A stretch of DNA of 64,000 nucleotides from Pseudomonas viridiflava. Its GTDB lineage: Bacteria > Pseudomonadota > Gammaproteobacteria > Pseudomonadales > Pseudomonadaceae. The notes beneath the pieces are model-generated. The model did not search any database and was not told the DNA's origin. It worked only from the letters and a program-made list of their open reading frames with translations. Location: assembly GCF_900591205.1 (NCBI RefSeq), contig NZ_UUPU01000105.1, positions 62,001-126,000 on the forward strand, written 5' to 3'. The position numbers and the translations under genes are program-made. Within the stretch, counting starts at the first letter, position 1. Each line of letters opens with the position of its first letter. Below, one piece after another: positions 17,950 to 26,887 of this stretch.

Positions 17950-19407
17950 TCAGAGCAGCACCACGTCGTATTGTTCCTGGGAATACATGGTTTCGACCTG
18001 GAAGCGAATCGTGCGTCCGATAAAACCTTCCAATTCAGCGACGTTACCGGACTCTTCATCCAGCAACCGATCGACCACTTTCTGGTTGGCGAGCACTCTA
18101 TAACCTTCCGCCTGGTAGGCACGCGCCTCTCGTAAGATTTCCCGGAAAATCTCGTAGCAAACCGTTTCCGGGGTCTTCAACTTGCCGCGCCCCTGGCAAC
18201 TGCTGCACGGCTCGCACAGCACTTGTTCAAGGCTTTCGCGGGTGCGCTTGCGGGTCATCTGCACCAGGCCCAGCTCGGTAATCCCGATGATATTGGTCTT
18301 GGCGTGATCGCGTTCGAGCTGCTTCTCAAGGGTGCGCAACACCTGGCGTTGGTGCTCTTCGTCCTCCATATCAATGAAGTCGATGATAATGATGCCGCCC
18401 AGGTTGCGCAGGCGCAGTTGGCGCGCAATAGCGGTGGCCGCTTCGAGGTTGGTCTTGAAGATGGTTTCTTCGAGGTTTCGATGGCCCACGAACGCGCCGG
18501 TGTTGACGTCGATGGTGGTCATGGCTTCCGCCGGGTCCACCACCAGATAGCCGCCGGACTTGAGCGGCACTTTGCGCTCCAGGGCTTTCTGGATTTCGTC
18601 TTCGACGCCATACAGGTCGAAGATCGGCCGCTCGCCTGGGTAATGCTCGAGGCGGTCGGCAATTTCCGGCATCAGCTCGGCAACAAATTGCGTGGTGCGC
18701 TGGAAGGTTTCCCGCGAGTCGATGCGAATTTTCTCAATCTTGGGGCTGACCAGATCGCGCAGGGTACGCAGGGCCAGGCCCAGGTCTTCATAGATGACAC
18801 TGGGCGCGCCGATAGTCTTGATCTGCGCCCCGATCTGGTCCCAAAGGCGTCGCAGGTAGCGGATGTCCATCAGGATTTCATCGGCGCCTGCGCCCTCAGC
18901 GGCGGTGCGCAGGATAAAACCACCGGCTTCCTTGATACCTTCGGCAGCCACGCAGTCACTGACTACCTTTTTCAGGCGCTCGCGCTCGGCTTCATCTTCG
19001 ATTTTCAGGGAAATGCCGACATGCGCGGTACGCGGCATGTACACCAGGTAGCGCGACGGGATCGACAGCTGGGTGGTCAGGCGTGCGCCTTTGGAGCCGA
19101 TGGGGTCCTTGGTGACTTGCACCACCAGGCTCTGCCCTTCATGTACCAATGCGCTGATGCTTTCCACCGCCGGGCCTTCGCGCAGGGAGATTTCCGAAGC
19201 GTGGATAAACGCCGCACGGTCCAGCCCGATATCGACGAATGCGGCTTGCATCCCTGGCAATACGCGCACCACTTTGCCTTTATAGATATTGCCGACGATC
19301 CCGCGTTTTTGGGTACGCTCGACGTGCACCTCTTGCAGAACACCGTTCTCTACCACCGCCACGCGTGATTCCATCGGCGTGATATTGATCAGAATCTCTT
19401 CACTCAT
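17950..19407 (-). CDS. rng: RNase G
   Basis: 485 residues. The N-terminal S1 domain is about residues 35-125 (GNIYKGKVVRVLPGMQAAFVDIG). The RNase E/G catalytic core follows, with Asp residues in VDVNTG-type and IDFIDME motifs and the zinc-link cysteines in CEPCSSCQGRG. RNase G trims 16S rRNA 5' ends and some mRNAs. The protein lacks the long C-terminal scaffold of RNase E. The start at 19407 (MSEEILINITP) matches homologues. It lies downstream of maf and mreD, as in most gamma-proteobacteria. Confidence 0.96.
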   Translation of the reverse strand: MSEEILINITPMESRVAVVENGVLQEVHVERTQKRGIVGNIYKGKVVRVLPGMQAAFVDIGLDRAAFIHASEISLREGPAVESISALVHEGQSLVVQVTKDPIGSKGARLTTQLSIPSRYLVYMPRTAHVGISLKIEDEAERERLKKVVSDCVAAEGIKEAGGFILRTAAEGAGADEILMDIRYLRRLWDQIGAQIKTIGAPSVIYEDLGLALRTLRDLVSPKIEKIRIDSRETFQRTTQFVAELMPEIADRLEHYPGERPIFDLYGVEDEIQKALERKVPLKSGGYLVVDPAEAMTTIDVNTGAFVGHRNLEETIFKTNLEAATAIARQLRLRNLGGIIIIDFIDMEDEEHQRQVLRTLEKQLERDHAKTNIIGITELGLVQMTRKRTRESLEQVLCEPCSSCQGRGKLKTPETVCYEIFREILREARAYQAEGYRVLANQKVVDRLLDEESGNVAELEGFIGRTIRFQVETMYSQEQYDVVLL

Positions 19408-19477
19408 GGCTGGGTCTCGTTCAGGCGTTTTCACAATAGTGACCGGTCGCTTAAGGCTGGGCGCTGAAGTACAGCGC

Positions 19478-20074
19478 TCAGCGCACGGTAAGGTTTTGCC
19501 AACAGGGTATGCCGAATTGGTCGAGCAGTTGCGCGGTTTCGCACACCGGCAGTCCTACCACGGCGGAATAACTGCCATTGAGGCCGGCGACAAACACCGA
19601 CCCCAAGCCTTGGATAGCATAGCCGCCCGCTTTGTCCTGAGGTTCACCACTGTGCCAGTAGGTTGTAGCCTCCTCGACAGAAATCCCGCGAAAACGCACA
19701 TGGCTGCTTACACAGAGCGTTTCGCAGCGCTGACCATCCGTGAGGGCAATCGCAGTCAGGACTTCATGCTCACGCCCTGCCAAGGCCATCAACATCGCCA
19801 ACGCATCAGCCTGGTCCACGGGCTTGCCGAGGATCTGGCCGTCAACGATCACGGCCGTGTCGGCCCCCAGCACACAGGCGCCCGTGGTTTGCTCAAGCGC
19901 AGCGAAACCCGCCGTGGCCTTGCCCCGAGCGAGACGCTCGACGTAGGCAACGGGGGTTTCGTTAGTAAGAGGGGTTTCATCAATGGCGGCGCTGACCACG
20001 GTGAAAGGCACACCGATCTGGGTCAGCAGTTCACGCCGCCGCGGGGAGCCCGAGGCCAGATAAAGCGAATTCAT
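19478..20074 (-). CDS. maf: Maf-like nucleoside triphosphate pyrophosphatase (YhdE type)
   Basis: 198 residues with the Maf signature SGSPRRRELL at residues 7-16 and the acidic motif GADTAVIVDG. Proteins of this type hydrolyse dTTP and UTP or modified nucleotides and can inhibit septation when overproduced. The start at 20074 (MNSLYLASG) is the family start. It lies 51 bases after mreD in the mreBCD-maf-rng string. Confidence 0.94.
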   Translation of the reverse strand: MNSLYLASGSPRRRELLTQIGVPFTVVSAAIDETPLTNETPVAYVERLARGKATAGFAALEQTTGACVLGADTAVIVDGQILGKPVDQADALAMLMALAGREHEVLTAIALTDGQRCETLCVSSHVRFRGISVEEATTYWHSGEPQDKAGGYAIQGLGSVFVAGLNGSYSAVVGLPVCETAQLLDQFGIPCWQNLTVR

Positions 20075-20125
20075 TGCAGACTCTCCCTGTAGAGTTCGAT
20101 AACCAGGCAGAGCCTCGCAATCCAT

Positions 20126-20614
20126 TCAATTGATTTTATAGCGACGACGTAACCCACGCAGGCCGAAACTGATCCATGGCCACAACAAGGCACTGACCAG
20201 GGCCGGCAACACCAGCGCCAGGGTCGGCTGGCGGTTACCGGTCAAGGCGCTCAGCCACAGCTGAACCAGCTGCGCCAGGCCGAAGATCACCAGGATCACC
20301 AGGCACTGCTGCCATATCGGAAACATGCGCAGACGTTGCTGCAGCGACAGTACCAGGAAGGTGATCAGGGTCAGGATCAACGCGTTCTGACCCAGCAAGG
20401 TGCCATAGAGCACATCTTCCGCCAAGCCCAGGAACATGGCCGTGACCATGCCGACTTTATGCGGCAGGTTCAACGACCAGAAGGCCAGCAGTAACGCCAG
20501 CCAGAGTGGGCGCAGGATTTCCATGAATTGCGGCAGTGGCGAAACGCTGAGCAGCAAGCCGATGGCGAATGTCAGCCAGACGATCCAACCATTGTGTGAA
20601 TGTGTACCGGCCAT
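20126..20614 (-). CDS. mreD: MreD, rod-shape membrane protein
   Basis: 162 residues with about five hydrophobic helices (for example WLTFAIGLLLSVSPLP and ALLLAFWSLNLP). MreD is the integral-membrane member of the MreBCD elongasome. Its ATG overlaps the last base of the mreC stop codon. Confidence 0.94.
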   Translation of the reverse strand: MAGTHSHNGWIVWLTFAIGLLLSVSPLPQFMEILRPLWLALLLAFWSLNLPHKVGMVTAMFLGLAEDVLYGTLLGQNALILTLITFLVLSLQQRLRMFPIWQQCLVILVIFGLAQLVQLWLSALTGNRQPTLALVLPALVSALLWPWISFGLRGLRRRYKIN

Positions 20615-21735
20615 TATTCCTCCCTCTGCCGCGTGGTAGCCGGGGCCGCTGGTCGGGTTGCCGGGGTGACAGCAGCCGGCGGTTTAGCCGCTGGAGTTGT
20701 GGCTGGCGTCGTCGCCGCGGGCTTCGCCGGGCGGGCGTTGTGAACCGCCGGCTTGACTGGCGTCGCCACGGGGGCTGTCGGGGTTGACGCAGGTGCCGGC
20801 GGCCCCACGAACGCCGGTTTCGGCACCGTGGCAGGCACGGTCGGTACGCTGCCGTTCTGTTTGTCTTCCGCTTCCTGGGCCTGGGCGGCGTCGTTGGCGC
20901 GCTCTTCCGGGGTACGGTTATCGCTGAACACCAGAAGCAGGTAGCGGCTGCGGTTCAAGGCAGCCGTGGGCACGGCGCGCACAATAGCGAATGGCTGACC
21001 GGAATCGTGAATCACTTCCTTGACCGTCGCCACCGGGTAACCCGCCGGGAACCGCTGACCCAGGCCGGAGCTGACCAGCAGGTCGCCTTCCTTGATGTCG
21101 GCAGTGTCCGCCACGTGCCGTAATTCCAGGCGCTCGGGGTTGCCGGTGCCGCTGGCAATCGCACGCAGGCCGTTACGATTGACCTGCACCGGAATACTGT
21201 GGGTCGTGTCCGTCAGCAGCAGCACCCGCGAGGTGTAGGGCATCAGTTCGACCACCTGGCCCATCAGGCCACGGGCATCGAGTACCGGCTGGCCAAGCAC
21301 CACGCCGTCGCGCTCACCCTTATTGATGATGATGCGATGGGTAAAGGGGTTGGGGTCCATGCCGATCAACTCGGCCACTTCGACCTTTTCGTTGACCAGC
21401 GCGGAAGAATTGAGCAACTCGCGCAACCGAACGTTCTGCTCGGTGAGGGCCGCAAGCTTTTGCATGCGCCCCTGCAGCAGCAGGTTTTCAGTCTTGAGTT
21501 TCTCGTTCTCGGCGACCAGCTCGGTGCGGCTGCCGAATTGGCTGGCCACGCCCTGGTAGAGACGTTGCGGCAGGTCGGTGATCCAGTAAGTCTGCATCAA
21601 CACCAGCGACATCTGGCTACGCACAGGCTTGAGCAGTGCAAAGCGGGCATCGACCACCATCAGCGCGACCGAAAGCACGACCAGCACCAATAAGCGCACG
21701 CCCAATGAGGGGCCTTTGGCGAAAAGCGGTTTAAT
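20614..21735 (-). CDS. mreC: MreC, cell-shape protein, with probable ATT start
   Basis: 373 residues if translation starts at the ATT at 21735-21733. A membrane anchor follows (about 14-33), then a coiled coil (LVAENEKLKTENLLLQGRM) and the beta-barrel periplasmic domain. The C-terminal 90 or so residues are a low-complexity Pro/Ala/Thr tail. No ATG, GTG or TTG exists between the upstream stop (21769-21771) and a TTG at 21705. GGGAGGAG sits six bases before the ATT, and IKPLFAKGPSLGVR reads as the expected MreC N-terminus. MreC organises PBP2 and MreB in the elongation complex. Confidence 0.92.
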   Translation of the reverse strand: MKPLFAKGPSLGVRLLVLVVLSVALMVVDARFALLKPVRSQMSLVLMQTYWITDLPQRLYQGVASQFGSRTELVAENEKLKTENLLLQGRMQKLAALTEQNVRLRELLNSSALVNEKVEVAELIGMDPNPFTHRIIINKGERDGVVLGQPVLDARGLMGQVVELMPYTSRVLLLTDTTHSIPVQVNRNGLRAIASGTGNPERLELRHVADTADIKEGDLLVSSGLGQRFPAGYPVATVKEVIHDSGQPFAIVRAVPTAALNRSRYLLLVFSDNRTPEERANDAAQAQEAEDKQNGSVPTVPATVPKPAFVGPPAPASTPTAPVATPVKPAVHNARPAKPAATTPATTPAAKPPAAVTPATRPAAPATTRQREE

Positions 21736-21813
21736 AAGCCGCTCCTCCCAGGCAAATGTTCTCTTTATTCATACGGCATCTAACCGGCCTGGATGCAGAT
21801 TGAAGAAGATAAA

Positions 21814-21851
21814 CGCCAACAGGCAGCACTGCAAAGTGCTGCCTGTTGGCG
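21814..21851 (-). terminator. Strong hairpin between mreB and mreC
   Basis: A perfect 17-bp stem (left arm 21814-21830, right arm 21835-21851) with a four-base loop lies 25 bases after the mreB stop. On the minus strand it is followed by GTTTATCTTC, a weak T-tract. It probably ends most mreB transcripts and lets a fraction through to mreC/mreD, giving excess MreB. Confidence 0.75.
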
Positions 21852-21875
21852 AAACATGGGCTAACGAGCAAATAC

Positions 21876-22913
21876 TTATTCGCTGGAGAGCAGGTCCATG
21901 GTGTGTTTATCCATCATTTCCAATGCACGGCCACCGCCACGGGCGACGCAGGTCAGCGGGTCTTCGGCGACGATCACCGGCAGGCCGGTTTCCTGGGCCA
22001 GCAGCTTGTCGAGGTCACGCAACAGCGCGCCACCACCGGTCAGCACCAGGCCACGCTCGGCGATATCGGAAGCCAGTTCCGGCGGCGATTGCTCCAGGGC
22101 GCTCTTCACAGCCTGAACGATGGTGGCCAGGGACTCTTGCAGAGCTTCCAGCACTTCATTGGAGTTCAGGGTGAAGGCACGTGGAACGCCTTCGGCCAGG
22201 TTGCGACCGCGAACGTCTACTTCGCGAACTTCGCCGCCCGGGTAAGCGGTGCCGATTTCCTGCTTGATGCGCTCGGCGGTGGATTCGCCGATCAGGCTGC
22301 CGTAGTTACGACGCACGTACGTGATGATGGCTTCGTCGAAGCGATCGCCGCCCACACGTACGGATTCGGCATACACCACACCGTTCAGGGAAATCAGCGC
22401 GATTTCAGTGGTGCCACCACCGATATCCACCACCATCGAACCGCGGGCTTCTTCAACCGGCAGGCCGGCACCGATCGCAGCGGCCATCGGCTCTTCGATC
22501 AGGAACACTTCGCGGGCACCGGCACCAAGGGCCGATTCACGGATGGCACGACGCTCCACCTGAGTGGACTTGCATGGAACGCAGATCAGCACACGAGGGC
22601 TGGGCTGCAAAAAACTGTTTTCGTGAACCTTGTTGATGAAGTACTGCAGCATCTTCTCGCAGACACTGAAGTCGGCGATCACGCCGTCTTTCATCGGACG
22701 AATGGCAGCAATATTGCCTGGTGTACGGCCGAGCATGCGCTTGGCCTCGGTGCCGACGGCAACGACACTTTTCTGATTACCATGGGTCCGAATGGCCACA
22801 ACCGATGGCTCATTCAGAACGATACCGCGCTCGCGCACGTAAATAAGGGTGTTGGCAGTGCCCAGGTCAATGGAAAGATCGCTGGAAAACATGCCACGCA
22901 GTTTCTTGAACAT
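21876..22913 (-). CDS. mreB: MreB, actin-like rod-shape protein
   Basis: 345 residues of the MreB/Mbl family. Phosphate-binding loops are SIDLGTANTLIYV near the start and VVDIGGGTTEIALISL about residue 160. MreB filaments under the inner membrane direct lateral wall synthesis. It is the first gene of mreB-mreC-mreD-maf-rng, divergent from gatC. The 210-base gap (22914-23123) must hold both promoters; I see no distinctive regulatory repeat there. Confidence 0.98.
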   Translation of the reverse strand: MFKKLRGMFSSDLSIDLGTANTLIYVRERGIVLNEPSVVAIRTHGNQKSVVAVGTEAKRMLGRTPGNIAAIRPMKDGVIADFSVCEKMLQYFINKVHENSFLQPSPRVLICVPCKSTQVERRAIRESALGAGAREVFLIEEPMAAAIGAGLPVEEARGSMVVDIGGGTTEIALISLNGVVYAESVRVGGDRFDEAIITYVRRNYGSLIGESTAERIKQEIGTAYPGGEVREVDVRGRNLAEGVPRAFTLNSNEVLEALQESLATIVQAVKSALEQSPPELASDIAERGLVLTGGGALLRDLDKLLAQETGLPVIVAEDPLTCVARGGGRALEMMDKHTMDLLSSE

Positions 22914-23123
22914 GGGAAAGGGACCCTAGGCAACGCGTGGGTAAAAAAGTGCGGCAAACTCTAACAACGACAGGGATTTTGGGCAAGGCGCCAATGTGCT
23001 AAATTGGCCGACTTTCTGTGCACCAACCCCCACAATCGCGGCCGTAAGACCGTAGAAATGCGGTAGTGTTCCGACAATCTAACACACGGACAGCTTCCGT
23101 TCTGTTTTCCACTGGAGATTCCC

Positions 23124-23411
23124 ATGACACTTGAACGCTCCGACGTGGAAAAAATCGCTCATCTGGCCTCGCTTGGCCTCAATGATGCCGATCTTCCACA
23201 GACCACCGCAGCCCTGAACAGCATTCTCGGGCTGGTTGACCAAATGCAGGCAGTGAATACCGACGGCATCGAGCCTCTGGCTCACCCGTTGGAAGCCAGC
23301 CAGCGCCTGCGCGCAGATGTCGTGACCGAGCGCAATAATCGCGAGGCCTATCAGTCCATCGCACCAGCGGTCGAAAACGGCCTGTACCTGGTTCCGAAAG
23401 TCATCGACTAA
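23124..23411 (+). CDS. gatC: GatC, subunit C of Asp/Glu-tRNA amidotransferase
   Basis: 95 residues, the standard size. The N-terminal ERSDVEKIAHLASLGL and the C-terminal YLVPKVID are GatC hallmarks. It wraps around GatA and GatB and stabilises the transamidase. The ribosome-binding site CTGGAG lies 6 bases upstream. It starts the gatCAB operon, 16 bases before gatA. Confidence 0.97.
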   Translation: MTLERSDVEKIAHLASLGLNDADLPQTTAALNSILGLVDQMQAVNTDGIEPLAHPLEASQRLRADVVTERNNREAYQSIAPAVENGLYLVPKVID

Positions 23412-23427
23412 AGGGAAAGAGCCTGCA

Positions 23428-24879
23428 ATGCATCACATGACTCTGGCCGAGATCGCCCGCGGTCTCGCCGACAAAAAGTTTTCCTCCGAAGAGCTGACCA
23501 AGACCCTGCTGGCGCGTATCGCCGAGCACGATCCAAAGGTCAACAGCTTCATCAGCCTCACTGAAGAGCTGGCCCTGAGCCAGGCCAAGGCCGCCGACGC
23601 ACGTCGCGCCAACGGTGAGAATGGCGCGCTGCTGGGCGCACCGATCGCCCACAAAGACCTGTTCTGCACCCAAGGCATTCGCACCAGCTGCGGCTCGAAG
23701 ATGCTCGACAACTTTAAAGCGCCCTACGACGCCACCGTGGTATCCAAGCTGGCCGCCGCCGGGGCTGTGACCCTGGGCAAGACCAACATGGACGAATTCG
23801 CCATGGGCTCGGCCAACGAATCGAGCTACTACGGCGCGGTAAAAAACCCGTGGAACCTGGAACACGTGCCGGGTGGTTCGTCCGGTGGTTCGGCTGCCGC
23901 AGTTGCCGCACGCTTCCTGCCGGCCGCCACCGCCACCGACACCGGTGGCTCGATCCGCCAGCCGGCGGCCTTCACCAACCTCACCGGTTTGAAGCCGACC
24001 TACGGTCGCGTTTCCCGTTGGGGCATGATCGCCTACGCCTCCAGCCTCGATCAGGCCGGCCCTCTGGCACGCACTGCCGAAGACTGCGCGATTTTGTTAC
24101 AAGGCATGGCAGGCTTCGATACCCAGGACTCCACCAGCATTGATGAGCCGGTGCCGGACTACAGCGCCAGCCTGAATACCTCGCTCAAGGGCCTGCGCAT
24201 CGGCGTGCCGAAGGAATACTTCAGCGCCGGCCTCGACCCACGTATCGCCGAACGGGTGCACAACTGCGTCAAGGAGCTGGAAAAGCTCGGCGCGGTGATC
24301 AAGGAAATCAGCCTGCCGAACAACCAGCACGCGATTCCTGCCTACTATGTAATCGCCCCGGCGGAAGCCTCCTCCAACCTGTCGCGTTTCGACGGCGTGC
24401 GTTTCGGCTACCGCTGCGAAAACCCGAAAGACCTCACCGACCTGTACAAACGCTCGCGTGGCGAAGGCTTCGGCGCCGAAGTACAACGCCGCATCATGGT
24501 GGGGGCCTACGCCCTGTCGGCCGGCTACTACGACGCGTACTACCTCAAGGCGCAAAAGATCCGTCGCCTGATCAAGAACGATTTCATGGCTGCCTTTAAT
24601 GAAGTCGACGTGATCCTCGGCCCAACCACGCCGAACCCGGCCTGGAAAATCGGCGCCAAGACCGGCGACCCGATCGCCGAGTACCTGGAAGACCTCTACA
24701 CCATCACCGCCAACCTCGCGGGCTTGCCGGGCTTGTCGATGCCCGCAGGCTTCGTCGATGGCCTGCCGGTCGGCGTGCAATTGCTCGCCCCGTATTTCCA
24801 GGAAGGCCGCCTGCTCAATGTGGCGCACCAGTACCAGTTGCACACCGACTGGCACACCCGCACCCCTACCGGCTTCTGA
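23428..24879 (+). CDS. gatA: GatA, amidase subunit of Asp/Glu-tRNA amidotransferase
   Basis: 483 residues of the amidase-signature family. The catalytic Lys-Ser-Ser set is Lys76, Ser151 (in GGSSGGSAAAVAA) and Ser175 (in DTGGSIRQP). GatA frees ammonia from glutamine and channels it to GatB. A second ATG nine bases downstream (MTLAEI) is an alternative start. gatB begins 10 bases after the stop. Confidence 0.98.
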   Translation: MHHMTLAEIARGLADKKFSSEELTKTLLARIAEHDPKVNSFISLTEELALSQAKAADARRANGENGALLGAPIAHKDLFCTQGIRTSCGSKMLDNFKAPYDATVVSKLAAAGAVTLGKTNMDEFAMGSANESSYYGAVKNPWNLEHVPGGSSGGSAAAVAARFLPAATATDTGGSIRQPAAFTNLTGLKPTYGRVSRWGMIAYASSLDQAGPLARTAEDCAILLQGMAGFDTQDSTSIDEPVPDYSASLNTSLKGLRIGVPKEYFSAGLDPRIAERVHNCVKELEKLGAVIKEISLPNNQHAIPAYYVIAPAEASSNLSRFDGVRFGYRCENPKDLTDLYKRSRGEGFGAEVQRRIMVGAYALSAGYYDAYYLKAQKIRRLIKNDFMAAFNEVDVILGPTTPNPAWKIGAKTGDPIAEYLEDLYTITANLAGLPGLSMPAGFVDGLPVGVQLLAPYFQEGRLLNVAHQYQLHTDWHTRTPTGF

Positions 24880-24889
24880 GGAGAACACT

Positions 24890-26335
24890 ATGCAATGGGA
24901 AGTTGTGATCGGGCTGGAGATTCATACCCAGCTCGCCACCCAATCGAAGATTTTCTCCGGTAGCGCCACCACGTTCGGCTCTGAGCCGAACACCCAGGCC
25001 AGCCTGGTCGACCTGGGCATGCCCGGCGTGCTGCCGGTGCTGAACCAGGAAGCGGTGCGCATGGCGGTGATGTTCGGCCTGGCGATTGACGCCGAGATCG
25101 GCCAGCACAACGTGTTCGCACGCAAAAACTACTTCTACCCGGACCTGCCCAAGGGCTACCAGATCAGCCAGATGGAATTGCCGATTGTCGGCAAGGGCTA
25201 CCTGGACATCCCACTGGAAGACGGCACCATCAAACGTGTCGGCGTGACCCGTGCGCACCTGGAAGAAGACGCCGGCAAGAGCCTGCACGAAGAATTCCCG
25301 GGCGCCACCGGTATCGACCTGAACCGCGCCGGCACGCCGTTGCTGGAGATCGTCTCCGAGCCGGACATGCGCAGCGCCAAGGAAGCCGTGGCCTACGTCA
25401 AGACGATCCACGCGCTGGTGCGTTACCTGGGCATCTGCGACGGCAACATGGCTGAAGGCTCGCTGCGTTGCGACTGCAACGTGTCGATTCGCCCGAAGGG
25501 CCAGGTCGAGTTCGGCACCCGCTGCGAGATCAAGAACGTCAACTCGTTCCGCTTCATCGAGAAGGCGATCAACAGCGAAGTGCGGCGCCAGATCGAACTG
25601 ATCGAAGACGGCGGCAAAGTGATCCAGCAAACCCGCCTGTACGACCCGAACAAAGACGAAACCCGCGCCATGCGCAGCAAAGAGGAAGCCAACGACTACC
25701 GTTACTTCCCCGACCCGGACCTGCTGCCGGTGGTCATCGAGGATTCGTTCCTCAGTGACATCCGCGCCACCCTGCCGGAACTGCCGCAGCAGAAACGCGA
25801 GCGCTTCCAGGCGCAGTTCGGCCTGTCGGTCTACGATGCCAGCGTGCTGGCTTCCAGCCGTGAACAAGCCAACTACTTTGAAAAGGTCGTGAGCATCGCC
25901 GGCGACGCCAAACTGGCGGCCAACTGGGTGATGGTTGAGTTGGGCAGCCTGCTGAACAAGCAGGGCCTGGAAATCGACGAAGCGCCAGTCACCGCCGAGC
26001 AACTGGGCGGCATGCTGCTGCGGATCAAGGACAACACGATTTCCGGCAAAATCGCCAAGACCGTGTTTGAAGCCATGGCCAGCGGTGAAGGCAACGCCGA
26101 CGAGATCATCGAGAAGCGCGGCCTCAAGCAAGTCACCGACAGCGGCGCCATTTCGGCCGTACTCGATGAAATGCTGGCGGCCAATGCCGAGCAGGTCGAG
26201 CAATACCGTGCGGCAGACGAAGCCAAGCGCGGCAAGATGTTCGGCTTCTTCGTCGGCCAGGCCATGAAAGCCTCCAAAGGCAAGGCCAACCCGCAACAGG
26301 TGAACGAACTGCTGAAAAGCAAGCTCGAAGGCTGA
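24890..26335 (+). CDS. gatB: GatB, transamidase subunit of Asp/Glu-tRNA amidotransferase
   Basis: 481 residues beginning with MQWEVVIGLEIHTQL, the conserved GatB start, preceded by GAGGAGAACACT. The central cradle and the C-terminal YqeY-like helical tail (about 410-481) are intact. GatB activates and amidates Asp-tRNA-Asn or Glu-tRNA-Gln. It ends the operon; a REP pair begins 31 bases downstream. Confidence 0.98.
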   Translation: MQWEVVIGLEIHTQLATQSKIFSGSATTFGSEPNTQASLVDLGMPGVLPVLNQEAVRMAVMFGLAIDAEIGQHNVFARKNYFYPDLPKGYQISQMELPIVGKGYLDIPLEDGTIKRVGVTRAHLEEDAGKSLHEEFPGATGIDLNRAGTPLLEIVSEPDMRSAKEAVAYVKTIHALVRYLGICDGNMAEGSLRCDCNVSIRPKGQVEFGTRCEIKNVNSFRFIEKAINSEVRRQIELIEDGGKVIQQTRLYDPNKDETRAMRSKEEANDYRYFPDPDLLPVVIEDSFLSDIRATLPELPQQKRERFQAQFGLSVYDASVLASSREQANYFEKVVSIAGDAKLAANWVMVELGSLLNKQGLEIDEAPVTAEQLGGMLLRIKDNTISGKIAKTVFEAMASGEGNADEIIEKRGLKQVTDSGAISAVLDEMLAANAEQVEQYRAADEAKRGKMFGFFVGQAMKASKGKANPQQVNELLKSKLEG

Positions 26336-26366
26336 CAGCGGTTGCCTCACTGCAGGGACCGGCGCC

Positions 26367-26454
26367 TGTGGGAGCTGGCTTGCCTGCGATAGCATCGCCT
26401 CGGTGTATCTGAAAAACCGAGGCGCCTGCATCGCGGGCAAGCCCGGCTCCCACA
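26367..26454. repeat. REP pair (REPIN) 1, after gatB
   Basis: Two inverted copies: TGTGGGAGCTGGCTTGCCTG.. at 26367-26390 and its counterpart ending GGCTCCCACA at 26430-26454. They share the GTGGGAGC..GC core of Pseudomonas REP elements. The short inner arms GCGCCTCGGT / ACCGAGGCGC can extend the hairpin. Confidence 0.88.
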
Positions 26455-26490
26455 CAAACCGGTTTCTACATTACTTTCGGGGATACCTTC

Positions 26491-26862
26491 ATGAAGCGTC
26501 TACTTGGCCTGCTGGCCTTGTTCTCTCTACTGGCCGGCTGCGCCAGCGGCATCATCAACCCCAACGGCTACGACGAAACCGGCACCGCCTCCTATTACGG
26601 CGCCAAGCACCATGGCAACAAGACCGCCAGCGGTGAACCCTTCAACCAGAACGCCCTGACCGCCGCCCACCGGCGACTGCCCTTCGGCACCCAGGTCAAG
26701 GTCACCAATCTCGACAACGACAAATCTGTCGTGGTCCGCATCAATGATCGCGGCCCGCATACCCGTGGGCGCTTGATTGATCTTTCACGCAAAGCCGCCG
26801 AGCAACTGGGTATGCTCAGCAGCGGCACCGCACGGGTTCGCGTGCAAGCCCTGAGCAACTGA
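26491..26862 (+). CDS. Small RlpA-like lipoprotein (DPBB domain)
   Basis: 123 residues. The lipoprotein signal peptide has lipobox LLAGC with Cys17. The rest is a double-psi beta-barrel of the RlpA type: GTASYYGAKHHGNKTASGE, then RINDRGPH and RLIDLSRKAAEQLGM. The full-length RlpA is a septal lytic transglycosylase that acts on denuded glycans; this one lacks the C-terminal SPOR domain, so it is a short paralogue anchored in the outer membrane. The glycan-cleaving activity is inferred from the fold. It is followed within 26 bases by the antiporter gene. Confidence 0.88.
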   Translation: MKRLLGLLALFSLLAGCASGIINPNGYDETGTASYYGAKHHGNKTASGEPFNQNALTAAHRRLPFGTQVKVTNLDNDKSVVVRINDRGPHTRGRLIDLSRKAAEQLGMLSSGTARVRVQALSN

Positions 26863-26887
26863 ACCACAGCGCAAAGGAGCCCTGGCC

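Noticed and set aside
18223..19368. A 381-codon open frame on the plus strand opposite rng
   Set aside because: It lies entirely opposite a well-conserved RNase G gene, and its protein resembles no family. Long antisense frames are common in GC-rich Pseudomonas DNA because of third-position bias.
26367..26454. REP pairs considered as a CRISPR array or small insertion sequence
   Set aside because: They are single inverted pairs scattered at nine sites, without regular spacers, cas genes or a transposase frame.
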